Part shown: piece after piece, positions 51,545 to 60,430 of the stretch
Layout of the letters: each line of letters begins with the position of its first letter
Numbering within the stretch: position 1 is the stretch's first letter
DNA from: Bacillus alkalicellulosilyticus
Lineage (GTDB): Bacteria > Bacillota > Bacilli > Bacillales > Bacillaceae_F
Assembly: GCF_002019795.1 (NCBI RefSeq)
Contig: NZ_KV917381.1
Span: forward strand, 3,752,068 to 3,816,067
Direction of reading: 5' to 3'
DNA length: 64,000 nt
Notes under the pieces: generated by a model
Databases searched by the model: none
The model's input: only the letters and a program-made list of their open reading frames with translations
What the model was told of the DNA's origin: nothing
Position numbers and translations under genes: made by a program

Positions 51545-52237
51545 TTATAACTGACTGACGATATGTTTAACCATGGCATGTGATTGAGTAGAAGCGAGCA
51601 CTGTAAATTCTTCAAAACTCATTTGAGCTTCATGATTGGCCTTATCTGAGATCGAGCGAATAATAACAAATGGAATTTCATTAAGCGCTGCTACTTGTGC
51701 GACTGCAGCTCCCTCCATTTCCACACAAGTACCTTGAAACTGCTCATGAAGTGATAACACTAAATGGTGGTCAGCAATAAACTGGTCCCCACTCAAAATC
51801 TTCCCTCTTTTTGTTTTTCCCTTAATGACGGCAGCTGCTTTCTCTGCAAGAGTAACTAGTTGCTCATCCGCGATAAATTCTGATGAGCGGTGAAACATTG
51901 GAATTTCTCCTTTTTTAAAACCTAAAGGACTTGCATCAATATCGTGTTGCATCGCACTTGTAGAAATAACAACATCACCCACATTTAAATCAGGATCAAG
52001 TGCTCCTGCAACTCCTGTGAATATGATGTTATCTACCAAGAATTTATCTATCAATAATTGTGTTGTAATGCTCGCATTGACTTTGCCTACTCCTGATTTA
52101 CAAAGCACTATATTTCTTCCTTGATATGTACCTTCATAAAATGTAATTTGTGCGTAAACGACTTCATGTGAGATGATCATTTCCTCTTTTAGAAGTGCAA
52201 TTTCTTCATCCATTGCTCCGATAATTCCAATTTTCAT
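51545..52237 (-). CDS. mtnN: 5'-methylthioadenosine/S-adenosylhomocysteine nucleosidase
   Basis: Cleaves MTA and SAH to free adenine, in methionine salvage. 230 aa. KIGIIGAMDEEIALLKEEM at the N-terminus, TGVAGALDPDLNVGDVVIST, the substrate-binding EMEGAAVAQVA, and the catalytic aspartate in IRSISDKANHEA. ATG 52237 follows TAGGAGTTGAACAT; the 23 extra upstream codons of the frame are unsupported. Not at this place in B. subtilis. Confidence 0.96.
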   Translation of the reverse strand: MKIGIIGAMDEEIALLKEEMIISHEVVYAQITFYEGTYQGRNIVLCKSGVGKVNASITTQLLIDKFLVDNIIFTGVAGALDPDLNVGDVVISTSAMQHDIDASPLGFKKGEIPMFHRSSEFIADEQLVTLAEKAAAVIKGKTKRGKILSGDQFIADHHLVLSLHEQFQGTCVEMEGAAVAQVAALNEIPFVIIRSISDKANHEAQMSFEEFTVLASTQSHAMVKHIVSQL

Positions 52238-52324
52238 ATGTTCAACTCCTATTCTGGTTGATACGCTTCTTTGCAAATTTTTCCTTATAATAAAGAGGTG
52301 ACTCAAAAAGGATATTAACTAAGA

Positions 52325-52358
52325 GCACTGTAAAAAGTTATACCGACTTTTTCAGTGC
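52325..52358 (-). terminator. Terminator of motS
   Basis: GCACTG-TAAAAAGT and ACTTTTT-CAGTGC arms; lies downstream of motS on the reverse strand. Confidence 0.65.
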
Positions 52359-52398
52359 CCTCCTCTATTAACTACCTTTTTAAATCAGCCTCAAGTCA

Positions 52399-53127
52399 TT
52401 AAAAATCACCATTCGCTTTTGGATCTGAGATTACAATAACGACTCTTCGATTTAACTGTAAATTGTCCTCCGTTGTGTTCGGAGCAACGGGTTGTGTGTC
52501 TCCGTAGCCAATAGCCACAAAACGATTTGAATTGAGATTATGTTCGTCAACAAGGTATCGAATCACACTGCTAGCTCTAGCTCCTGATAACTCCCAGTTC
52601 GATGGAAAGCGAAACGTAGAAATTGGTCTTGCATCAGTATGACCTTCTACCTTCACAAGATTAGGAACTGATTTTAACAGTGTTCCAACCTTGTCTAAAA
52701 ACAATTCAGCATCTGGTAAAATATCTGCTTCCCCGGAAAGAAAAACTGCTTTTTCTTGTAAAACTAAAACAACTCCTCGGTCATCCCTAGTTGCTGATAT
52801 CATATCCGTTAGCTTATGTTTTTCTAAAAAACGTTGTACTTCTTTTAAAAGGTCATCCATTTCATCGACAACCTCTTCAATTTCCTCTACTGTCGGTTCA
52901 CTCTTTTCTTCTTCTAATGAATGATCAAGTTCAACAGCTGATGGAAGAAAGTCTAGCACTTGTCTTTGTTGAAATGATTCGGCAATGACTCTAAACTTCT
53001 CAGCATCAACCACAGACATTGAGAATAATAGAATAAAGAATACTAGAATTAATGTCATCATATCCGAAAAGGTTACCATCCACTTTGGTGCACCTTTATC
53101 ATTTTGTTGCTTCCTACGCCTGAACAT
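52399..53127 (-). CDS. motS: Flagellar motor stator protein MotS
   Basis: 242 aa MotB-type stator subunit. One transmembrane helix with the ion-binding aspartate in KWMVTFSDMMTLILVFFILL (Asp22), an acidic linker (about 55-100), then an OmpA-like peptidoglycan-binding domain (VEGHTDARPISTFRFPSNWE, LSGARASSVIRYL). MotPS stators use Na+. Residue 33 is Leu; in B. alcalophilus a Met here has been linked to K+/Rb+ use, if the numbering aligns. Overlaps motP by 14 nt. ATG 53127 follows CAGGAGCTTCG. Confidence 0.94.
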   Translation of the reverse strand: MFRRRKQQNDKGAPKWMVTFSDMMTLILVFFILLFSMSVVDAEKFRVIAESFQQRQVLDFLPSAVELDHSLEEEKSEPTVEEIEEVVDEMDDLLKEVQRFLEKHKLTDMISATRDDRGVVLVLQEKAVFLSGEADILPDAELFLDKVGTLLKSVPNLVKVEGHTDARPISTFRFPSNWELSGARASSVIRYLVDEHNLNSNRFVAIGYGDTQPVAPNTTEDNLQLNRRVVIVISDPKANGDF

Positions 53128-53920
53128 TAGACGAAGCTCCTGATAGTTTACTTAGTTTAACATGATTTGGGATAAAAGCACTTAACTTTTCTTCTAGGAT
53201 TTTAGGATTTTGACCTGATTGAACTCCGATTACTCCTTCTACAATAATCTGCTTAAAAAATACTTCTTCATCCGTTTTATTCTCAAGCTTCGCTGCTATT
53301 GGTAAAAATACAAGGTTCGCCAAAACCGTTCCGTATAAAGTGGTTAATAACGCAATCGCCATACTTGGTCCAAGCTTTGCTGGGTCATTTAAATTTTGAA
53401 GCATAATGACAAGTCCGATTAACGTTCCAATCATTCCCCAAGCAGGGGCGTATTCACCCATCTTTAAGAACAACACTCTACCCTTGCGATGTCTTTCTTC
53501 CATTGCTACCACCTCAGCCATCATAATATCTTTTATGACTTCAGGCTCGATTCCATCCACTGCAAGTAATACACCCTTTTTTATAAAAGGGTTTTTCACA
53601 GTTTCGATTCCAGCTTCAAGAGCAAGAAGACCCTCTCTTCTCGCCTTCCCCGAAAGCTCCACAAAAGTGTCCACTAAATCTTGTATACTTTGTTCTTCCT
53701 GGTGAAAAGCTTCACTAAGAACCTTTGGGATCGTTTTCAGGTCTGTCCACGAAAAGTTAATAAGCACTGCAGCAACGGTTCCACCAAATACGATGAGAAT
53801 CGATGCAATTTGAATAAAAAAGACAAGACCAGAAATACCTGAATTTGAAAAAACGGCAAGAAGCAAAACGGATATCCCTATAAAAATACCTAGTAAAGTT
53901 AATATGTCAAACTTTCTCAT
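53114..53920 (-). CDS. motP: Flagellar motor stator protein MotP
   Basis: 268 aa MotA/PomA-type stator subunit with four transmembrane segments (about 6-24, 32-50, 146-170, 180-200). Conserved cytoplasmic loop GKARREGLLALEAGIETVKN and the helix EYAPAWGMIGTLIGLVIMLQ with the proline/glycine pattern of the ion channel. Forms the Na+ stator with MotS. ATG 53920 follows GGGAGAGAGAC. Lies right after ccpA, as ytxD does in B. subtilis (26 bp gap), so may be co-transcribed. Confidence 0.95.
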   Translation of the reverse strand: MRKFDILTLLGIFIGISVLLLAVFSNSGISGLVFFIQIASILIVFGGTVAAVLINFSWTDLKTIPKVLSEAFHQEEQSIQDLVDTFVELSGKARREGLLALEAGIETVKNPFIKKGVLLAVDGIEPEVIKDIMMAEVVAMEERHRKGRVLFLKMGEYAPAWGMIGTLIGLVIMLQNLNDPAKLGPSMAIALLTTLYGTVLANLVFLPIAAKLENKTDEEVFFKQIIVEGVIGVQSGQNPKILEEKLSAFIPNHVKLSKLSGASSNVQA

Positions 53921-53946
53921 GTCTCTCTCCCAACTGCTAGTACCAA

Positions 53947-54948
53947 CTAATTCGAAGTCGATTTACGAAATTCAATTCGATGAGGTAGCTCAACAATATG
54001 GTCCTGAACTTCCTCTTTATTCATGTATTTCGTCAATAATCGCATGGATACAGCACCGATGTCATACATTGGTTGAACAACAGTAGAAAGTGTTGGTCGA
54101 ACCATCGTTGCTAGTCTAGTGTTATCAAATCCAATGACTTCAAAATCATCTGGTATATGATAGCCTTTATCTTGTGCTCCATGAATGATTCCTAGAGCCA
54201 TTTCATCTGAAGAAGCAAATATTGCGGTAGGCTTGTCTTCCATTTCAAGAAAACTATCCATTGCTTCAATTCCCGAATCATACGTATAGTCTCCAATTTT
54301 CACTAAGCTTTCATCAAAAGGAATTCCTGATTTTTCAAGAGCTTCTCGGTAACCAGCAAATTTTTGAAATCCATTTACAGGGTCCTCTAGCGAACCTGAT
54401 AACATACCAATCCTCTTATGCCCATTAGCGATAAGATGAGTTACCGCATCAGCAACAGCTTGTTTATAATCAATAATAACTGAAGGCAATGATTTTTCTT
54501 TATCTAAAGTTGCAGCAAGTACAATAGGAACAGGAGAACGCTTTAATTCATCCGCAAGTTCATCACGAATTTGAGCTCCCATGAAAATAATTCCATCTAC
54601 TTGCTTTTCCAACAACGTATTTATCAGATGAATCTCTTTATCCTTGTTTTGATCAGAGTTACATAAGATAATGTTATACTTGTACATCGTAGCAATATCT
54701 TCAATTCCCCTTGCTAGCTCTGCAAAAAAGATGCTAGAAATATCCGGGATAATAACACCTACTGTTGTTGTTTTCTTACTAGCTAACCCACGTGCAACTG
54801 CATTTGGACGGTAGCCTAATCTTTCAATTGCTTCTAGTACTTTCTTTCTAGTTGCTGGTTTTACATTTGGGTTTCCATTCACTACCCGAGAAACCGTTGC
54901 CATTGACACCCCAGCTTCTCTAGCCACATCATATATTGTTGTATTCAC
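53947..54948 (-). CDS. ccpA: Catabolite control protein A
   Basis: LacI-family master regulator of carbon catabolite repression, binding cre sites with HPr-Ser-P. 333 aa. [20 protein letters not shown] is the HTH and hinge start; the periplasmic-binding-like core follows with [20 protein letters not shown]. Start is GTG 54948 after TTAAGGAGGGTCAAT. Possible targets in the window are ackA, acsA and the palindrome at 56647. Confidence 0.97.
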   Translation of the reverse strand: MNTTIYDVAREAGVSMATVSRVVNGNPNVKPATRKKVLEAIERLGYRPNAVARGLASKKTTTVGVIIPDISSIFFAELARGIEDIATMYKYNIILCNSDQNKDKEIHLINTLLEKQVDGIIFMGAQIRDELADELKRSPVPIVLAATLDKEKSLPSVIIDYKQAVADAVTHLIANGHKRIGMLSGSLEDPVNGFQKFAGYREALEKSGIPFDESLVKIGDYTYDSGIEAMDSFLEMEDKPTAIFASSDEMALGIIHGAQDKGYHIPDDFEVIGFDNTRLATMVRPTLSTVVQPMYDIGAVSMRLLTKYMNKEEVQDHIVELPHRIEFRKSTSN

Positions 54949-55140
54949 ATTGACCCTCCTTAAGGTATAAATACACGTCTATTATTTTCAAGATTGTTAC
55001 TGTAATCATACGACACATTGAGGAGGTCCGCAATCTCTTTACATTACTTATATCGACAGAAAAAGCAATATTTTTAATGAAATGTCGAATTTCCATTGTG
55101 TCCTTCTTAATTTCCATACCCTTATATTCCCACATTACTC

Positions 55141-55400
55141 TTTTAATATAAGAAAAACGGCAAAGTCGTTTTTCTTATGCGATGTGTGAAGCCACTGCCC
55201 TCTTTTAAAAAGTGCTTTATTAAGTGCACTTTTTAGTAAAGTACGTGCAGTGTGCAGAGCCATCGCTCTTCCTTGAGTAACCATAAAATCTTATTCTTCC
55301 ATAGAATAATCTCTACCTCTTTTAAAAGTCACACAAAATTAGGGTTCTTTTGTGTGACCCGTAGAGAGCGGATCCAGTGCTCTGCCTTGCGAAACAGATG
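55141..55400 (+). repeat. Repeat cluster: nested-palindrome copy 3 and GTCACACAAAA hairpin
   Basis: Mini-hairpin around GGCAAAGTCG; nested palindrome 55179-55266 with outer GCGATG/CATCGC and inner GTGCTTTATTAA...TTAGTAAAGTAC; then GTCACACAAAA (55328-55338) paired with TTTTGTGTGAC (55348-55358). The 521-bp gap between ccpA and aroA holds these, the ccpA upstream region and a terminator, but no gene. Confidence 0.85.
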
Positions 55401-55419
55401 GATTTTTTATATAGACAAA

Positions 55420-55459
55420 GAGGGTATCCCAAAAGGCTATTAACCTTTGGGACACCCTC
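55420..55459 (-). terminator. Terminator of aroA
   Basis: GAGGGTATCCCAAAAGG and CCTTTGGGACACCCTC arms with two imperfections; directly after the aroA stop on the reverse strand. Confidence 0.8.
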
Positions 55460-55469
55460 CGCTGTTATA

Positions 55470-56543
55470 TTAAAGTTTATATAGCCCAGATGCTCTTAAC
55501 TCTGAGATAAACTCTTTGAACTCATCGATGTTCATTTGTTGTGCTGAATCTGAAAGCGCTACTGCCGGATCAGGGTGAACCTCAGCCATAACAACATCTG
55601 CACCAATTGCTAACGCTGCTTTTGCAGTAGGAAGTAACAAATCTTTTCTTCCAGTTGAATGCGTCACGTCTACCATAACAGGAAGGTGAGTTTCTTTTTT
55701 AAGAATAGGAACAGCAGAAATATCTAACGTATTTCTTGTTGCCTTTTCATACGTTCGAATTCCTCTTTCACAAAGCATAATATTTGTGTTTCCTTTAGAG
55801 ATGATATATTCAGCCGCATGAATAAACTCATCAATAGTAGCTGATAATCCGCGTTTTAATAGAACTGGTTTATCAACAGAACCCGCAACTTTCAATAACT
55901 CAAAGTTATGCATGTTTCTTGCACCAATTTGAATAACATCAACATAATCTAAAGCTACTTCAATGTCTTCTGGTCGAACGATTTCACTAATAATCGCCAT
56001 ATCATATTCATTAGCTACTTGTTTAAGAATTTGTAATCCTTCAAGACCAAGACCTTGGAAATCATAAGGTGACGTTCTAGGTTTAAATGCTCCACCACGT
56101 AATAATCGTACACCTTGCTCTTTCATAGCTTTTGCTACTGCAGCAACTTGCTCATAGCTTTCGACAGCACATGGCCCCATTACTAAACGTTGAGTTCCAT
56201 CACCAACTAATTCACCTTTTAAGTCAACTACTGTATCTTCTGCTTTATTTTTACGAGAAACTAACAATACTTTCTTTTTGTCATCTTCTTGTAACTTTAA
56301 GCTTGCTTTGAAGATTTGCTTAAATAAGTGCTGGATTGCTGGTGTTTCAAATGGTCCTTTATTATGTTTTTCAATAAGGTCTAACATATCTCTTTCACGA
56401 ACAGGGTCGAAACGAGTAACTCCTTGCTTTCCTTTTACTTTACCGATCTCTTGAACAAGACTTGCACGCTCATTAATAAGCTCTAGGATTTTTAAATTCA
56501 CATCATCTAATTGGGTTCTCAACTGTTCTAATTCATTACTCAT
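55470..56543 (-). CDS. aroA: Bifunctional DAHP synthase / chorismate mutase
   Basis: First step of the shikimate pathway, with an N-terminal AroQ chorismate mutase domain (1-90; [20 protein letters not shown]) that gives feedback control by chorismate/prephenate, and a type I-beta DAHPS barrel (about 100-357; [40 protein letters not shown]). 357 aa, the bacillar AroA(G) form. ATG 56543 follows AAGAGGAGTGGAGAAC; 13 earlier codons are unsupported. Confidence 0.97.
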   Translation of the reverse strand: MSNELEQLRTQLDDVNLKILELINERASLVQEIGKVKGKQGVTRFDPVRERDMLDLIEKHNKGPFETPAIQHLFKQIFKASLKLQEDDKKKVLLVSRKNKAEDTVVDLKGELVGDGTQRLVMGPCAVESYEQVAAVAKAMKEQGVRLLRGGAFKPRTSPYDFQGLGLEGLQILKQVANEYDMAIISEIVRPEDIEVALDYVDVIQIGARNMHNFELLKVAGSVDKPVLLKRGLSATIDEFIHAAEYIISKGNTNIMLCERGIRTYEKATRNTLDISAVPILKKETHLPVMVDVTHSTGRKDLLLPTAKAALAIGADVVMAEVHPDPAVALSDSAQQMNIDEFKEFISELRASGLYKL

Positions 56544-56646
56544 GTTCTCCACTCCTCTTATGTGTCCACTTCTATTGGACATTCTCGTATTTAAAAATTA
56601 TTATAAACCATAACAAACTGAATGTCACGATCTTTTTCTTTAACAA

Positions 56647-56676
56647 TTAAACGCTTTTAAGCGCTAAAGCGTTTAA
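56647..56676. promoter_or_regulatory. 30-bp palindrome in the aroA / FtsA-like divergent region
   Basis: TTAAACGCTTT (56647-56657) and AAAGCGTTTAA (56666-56676) are perfect inverted repeats flanking TAAGCGCT. The centre (TTTAAGCGCTAAA) is cre-like with mismatches. No T-run, so an operator is more likely than a terminator. Confidence 0.5.
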
Positions 56677-56787
56677 AATAAAACAAGACTATGCGTAAAC
56701 CCTAATTTATATTACAATTCAAGTAAATGCAATAGTTTAATTCATATCTTAATAAAAGGCCAATAATTAAAAGAAGGTGTGTTACTC

Positions 56788-58953
56788 ATGAGTAAGAAAA
56801 ATTCCACCCCGATATTTTCATTAGATATTGGTACCCGTTCCATTGTCGGCTTATTATTGCAAAAAAACAAAACTGACCTCTATGAAATCCTTGATATAGA
56901 AATATTAGAACATGATGAACGTTCAATGTTAGATGGGCAAATTCATAACGTTATCGCCGTTTCAGAAACGATAAAAAAAATAAAGGACAAGCTTGAAAGT
57001 AGACATGGCCAACTAAAAAAAGTTTGTGTTGCTGCAGCTGGACGTTCCTTAAAAACGAAACGGGCATCTGTAGATCTTGATATTAAAGGAATGGATATCG
57101 GATCAGAGGATGTATTTCATTTAGAACTAAGCGCGGTCCAACAAGCACAATTTGATTTAGCTACTGAATTTGAAGACCAAAAGAGCTTTAATTACTTTTG
57201 TGTCGGCTATTCTGTTCTTGACTATCGTCTTGACGGAGAAAAAATTGGAAGCTTAATAGAACAAACTGGTACGACTGCGTCGGTAGAAGTAATTGCTACT
57301 TTCCTTCCAAAAGTAGTTGTGGAGTCTTTAATTGCAGCCTTATCAAAGGCAAATCTTGAGTTAGAAGCGTTAACACTTGAGCCTATAGCAGCTATTAACG
57401 TTCTGATTCCTCCTTCAATGCGACGATTAAACGTTGCCCTTGTTGATATTGGCGCCGGGACATCTGACATCGCGATTACCGATGAAGGAACAGTTGTAGC
57501 CTATGGAATGGTTCCAGTAGCTGGGGATGAAATAACGGAAGCGTTGAGTGATCAATTCCTCTTAGATTTTCCCGATGCTGAAACAATGAAAAGACAATTA
57601 AATGAAGTAAGTGAAGTGACCATCACAGATATTTTAGGGTTTGACACTACAATGGATAAAAATGAAGTCGTCAATGCAATTACAGGTGCCATTGATGAAC
57701 TAGCTACTGCGATAACGACAGAAATACTAGAACTAAATCAAAAGCCACCAAAAGCTGTTATGCTCGTTGGAGGTGGCAGTATGACTCCAAACCTTGGGAA
57801 ACATATCGCTGAAAAATTACGCTTACCTGAAAATCGAGTAGCGATAAGAGGAATCGATGCCATTCGATTAATTGAGCAAACCGATAAAGTGAAAGCTGGT
57901 CCAGAATTAGTTACACCTATCGGGATAGCGATAGCTTCCAAAGAAAACCCAATCGAGTATATTAGTATTAAAGTGAATGAACGAGCTGTTCGTTTGTTTG
58001 ATATTAAAAAATTGACAGTGGGTGACGGCTTATTAGCAGCTGGCATTGAAATTTCTAAATTATATGGGAAACCAGGGATGGCTTTAATGCTTGAAGTAAA
58101 TGAACGCCTAATATCAGTTCCTGGTCAACACGGAAAATCGCCAACTATCATTAAGAATGGTGAATTGACAACGATCGATGCTTCAATTAAAGCAAACGAT
58201 GTCATTCATGTCGAACGAGGAACAAATGGAACCATGGCTTCTGCAACCATTGAGGATGTAGTAGGTGAACTTCCAACTATTCATTTAACGATAAACAACC
58301 GTCCAGTTGCTCTTCCTGCAATTGTTTATAAGAATGGTGAAATCACTACTACTCAAGCTGCTCTACAAGATAGAGACAAAGTTAAAATTAAGGTACCGAA
58401 TACAATTGAGCAAGTATTAACTGTTGCCAAAATATCAGTTAGACAAGATGACTTTAAACCATTTTACGTATTTGTAGATGATAAAAAAATGGTATTAACC
58501 TCACTTCGTCAAGCCCTGTTGAGAAACGGAAAAGAGGCTGATTTAACGACACCGATTGCAAATGGCGACCGCATTACAATTGAAGTGAAAAAGCCTGCAT
58601 TAACTGTTGAAGATGTTTGTAGTAAACTCTCAATGCAAGCAACGAAAACGATCACTGTATTCTTTAATGGAGAACCCGTCACACTAAGCAAACCTAGCAT
58701 AAAATTAATTCGCAACGGCTTATCATTGAGCGCCTCTGATACGGTTCAAAATGGTGACTACTTCCGTACCGAGTTTCTTGAAACAAGTCCATTTATCTTT
58801 CAAGACCTGTTTCGTTACGTAGATGTTGATGTGACTCCAACGGGTAACAGTAAATTACTTGTTTTAAAAAATGGAGAAAATGCCGGTTTTAGCGACACGA
58901 TCGAAACTGGAGACAATCTCGAAGTTCGTATGGAACCGATTTTAAATGGGTAA
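56788..58953 (+). CDS. FtsA-like actin-fold ATPase with five C-terminal repeat modules
   Basis: 721 aa. Residues 1-390 have the FtsA/PilM actin fold: phosphate-1 motif FSLDIGTRSIVGLLL, an SHS2-like 1C insertion (about 80-160), phosphate-2 VALVDIGAGTSDIAI (about 220) and adenosine motif VMLVGGGSMTPNLGKH (about 327). The last 280 residues hold five copies of a small module with an I/L-x-x-NG motif followed by a GD/ND-x-I/V motif, near 449-476, 508-535, 568-600, 634-662 and 687-715. No C-terminal amphipathic helix of true FtsA. ATG 56788 follows GAAGGTGTG. Role unknown; cell division or envelope assembly is a guess. Confidence 0.85.
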   Translation: MSKKNSTPIFSLDIGTRSIVGLLLQKNKTDLYEILDIEILEHDERSMLDGQIHNVIAVSETIKKIKDKLESRHGQLKKVCVAAAGRSLKTKRASVDLDIKGMDIGSEDVFHLELSAVQQAQFDLATEFEDQKSFNYFCVGYSVLDYRLDGEKIGSLIEQTGTTASVEVIATFLPKVVVESLIAALSKANLELEALTLEPIAAINVLIPPSMRRLNVALVDIGAGTSDIAITDEGTVVAYGMVPVAGDEITEALSDQFLLDFPDAETMKRQLNEVSEVTITDILGFDTTMDKNEVVNAITGAIDELATAITTEILELNQKPPKAVMLVGGGSMTPNLGKHIAEKLRLPENRVAIRGIDAIRLIEQTDKVKAGPELVTPIGIAIASKENPIEYISIKVNERAVRLFDIKKLTVGDGLLAAGIEISKLYGKPGMALMLEVNERLISVPGQHGKSPTIIKNGELTTIDASIKANDVIHVERGTNGTMASATIEDVVGELPTIHLTINNRPVALPAIVYKNGEITTTQAALQDRDKVKIKVPNTIEQVLTVAKISVRQDDFKPFYVFVDDKKMVLTSLRQALLRNGKEADLTTPIANGDRITIEVKKPALTVEDVCSKLSMQATKTITVFFNGEPVTLSKPSIKLIRNGLSLSASDTVQNGDYFRTEFLETSPFIFQDLFRYVDVDVTPTGNSKLLVLKNGENAGFSDTIETGDNLEVRMEPILNG

Positions 58954-58962
58954 TACAAAACT

Positions 58963-59002
58963 AGAGGGTGTGACAAAAGGTTAACCTTTTGTCACACCCT
59001 CT
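58963..59002. terminator. Bidirectional terminator, 20-bp perfect palindrome
   Basis: Left arm 58963-58982 and right arm 58983-59002 pair perfectly (core GTGTGACAAAAGGTT/AACCTTTTGTCACAC), followed by TTTTTTTAT; between the convergent FtsA-like gene and ytxJ. Confidence 0.9.
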
Positions 59003-59006
59003 TTTT

Positions 59007-59339
59007 TTATTTTTCATCCCAGACGGTTTGAAGTTTCTCGTTAGTGATATTCCAATGGGAATCATTCCATACCACTTCTCCGTCTTTGAAAAGTAGCGCT
59101 TGTGGCGATTCATGCTTTACCTTAAATCTACTTGCAATCTCATTTGAAAGTGGACGAGCTTCTTGTACATTCAAATAATAGAAGGTAATGTCCTCTAAAA
59201 ATTGCGCAAAGGAAGTAAATTCTTCAAACGCAGCATGACTAATCGGACATGTCGTGCTATTTTTTAGAAAAAGTAGTTTTGAGTTTTGTTGAAGAATCTC
59301 ATTAAATTCTGATTCAGTTTCGATTTTTACGATAGCCAT
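59007..59339 (-). CDS. ytxJ: Bacillithiol-system redox protein YtxJ
   Basis: 110 aa thioredoxin-fold monothiol protein: LLFLKNSTTCPISHAAFEEF holds the single cysteine TCPIS, and KVKHESPQALLFKDGEVVWN the cis-Pro loop. Linked to bacillithiol chemistry (monothiol bacilliredoxin-like). The genome therefore likely makes bacillithiol. ATG 59339 follows AAGGAGACCTTAA. End of the ytxGHJ operon. Confidence 0.92.
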   Translation of the reverse strand: MAIVKIETESEFNEILQQNSKLLFLKNSTTCPISHAAFEEFTSFAQFLEDITFYYLNVQEARPLSNEIASRFKVKHESPQALLFKDGEVVWNDSHWNITNEKLQTVWDEK

Positions 59340-59350
59340 TTAAGGTCTCC

Positions 59351-59803
59351 TTATTTTTGGTCAGACGTTTCGTCGTCGACTACTTCTTCTTTAAGACTAG
59401 CTACTTCATTTTTAACAGTCTCTAATATTTGTTCCTTGCCTTCTTCGACTTGTTCACTAACATCCGCTACAAAATCTTCGGCTTTCTCTCTTGCAGTTTG
59501 CGCATCTTGAGCTACACTATTCGTAACATCCTTCACTTTCTCGATGACTTGAGCAGATTGCTGAGAAACGACTTTAGCTACATTTGATGATTTTTCTTTG
59601 GCTAACGCTGCAAACTCATTGCCTTTTTCATAAGCGGTTGACGTGAATTCAGATGTTCTTTCTTTTGCTTGCTGTGCTTGTTCTGAAATGTCGTGGCGTA
59701 ATTCTTTCCCTGACTTAGGAGCTAACAATAATGCTGCAGATGCACCAACAATCCCTCCGATTAATGATCCAATTAAAAAGTCTTTCGTATTCATATCACC
59801 CAT
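59351..59803 (-). CDS. ytxH: YtxH domain general stress protein
   Basis: 150 aa. N-terminal YtxH motif with a short transmembrane segment (FLIGSLIGGIVGASAALLLA, residues 7-26) followed by PKSGKELRHDI, then a long Ala/Glu/Lys-rich helical tail resembling LEA-like proteins. In B. subtilis ytxGHJ is a sigma-B/sigma-H stress operon. ATG 59803 follows AAAGGAGGAGATTTAA, immediately after the ytxG stop. An ATG three codons later is possible. Confidence 0.9.
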   Translation of the reverse strand: MGDMNTKDFLIGSLIGGIVGASAALLLAPKSGKELRHDISEQAQQAKERTSEFTSTAYEKGNEFAALAKEKSSNVAKVVSQQSAQVIEKVKDVTNSVAQDAQTAREKAEDFVADVSEQVEEGKEQILETVKNEVASLKEEVVDDETSDQK

Positions 59804-60274
59804 TTAAATCTCCTCCTTTTGATTTTGAACAACTTCAGCTTCAGTTTTGGCTTTTCTTTGTTTCCATTTACTATAAAAGTCTAGTGCCACATTACCCCAT
59901 TGAACCACTTGGGCAATTTGGTCAGATTGACGCTCAGTTTGCTCTGCCACGTTTGTTGATACTCGTGAGATCGAACGGTTTATCGTCTGAACAGAATCCC
60001 CTATCCCTTTTACTGAGTTAAATAAACTGTTTAATGATTCAGACTTGGCTTGTATGTCATCTGCCAACTCATTTGTTCTATGTAACAATTCTTCAGTTTC
60101 TTTCGTAATCCCTTTAAGTTGAAGTTCTATATTTGCCACTGTATTGGCCGTATGTTCAAGGGTTTTAGTTGCAGCTTTCAAAGTTTGAGTACTATAGATA
60201 ACTAGCCGGATTATAAATATAGATAACAGTACAAAAGCTACGGCAATGAGAGCAACACTTATTTGATATATCAC
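59804..60274 (-). CDS. ytxG: DUF948 membrane protein YtxG
   Basis: 156 aa. N-terminal transmembrane helix (about 4-27, ISVALIAVAFVLLSIFIIRL), then a DUF948 helical coiled coil (LKAATKTLEHTANTVANIEL, GITKETEELLHRTNELADDI) and a basic C-terminus. General-stress operon leader gene. Start is GTG 60274 with GAGGGAGGTGG upstream; the longer frame lacks a site. Adjacent to ytxH with no gap. Confidence 0.88.
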   Translation of the reverse strand: MIYQISVALIAVAFVLLSIFIIRLVIYSTQTLKAATKTLEHTANTVANIELQLKGITKETEELLHRTNELADDIQAKSESLNSLFNSVKGIGDSVQTINRSISRVSTNVAEQTERQSDQIAQVVQWGNVALDFYSKWKQRKAKTEAEVVQNQKEEI

Positions 60275-60430
60275 TGCTTGTCCACCTCCCTCTATAGGAT
60301 ATTTACCCACACAACAAAATTCTAAACAAACCTCAACGATCCATTCGTGAAAAATGTACAATATCCTTCCCTTATGATATCATTTCAACGACATTTACAA
60401 TAGAAAAGACACTTATTGGGAGGTTTTTTT

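Noticed and set aside
54929-55135. Reverse-strand frame upstream of ccpA
   Set aside because: No ribosome binding site; AT-rich composition and overlap with the ccpA upstream region.
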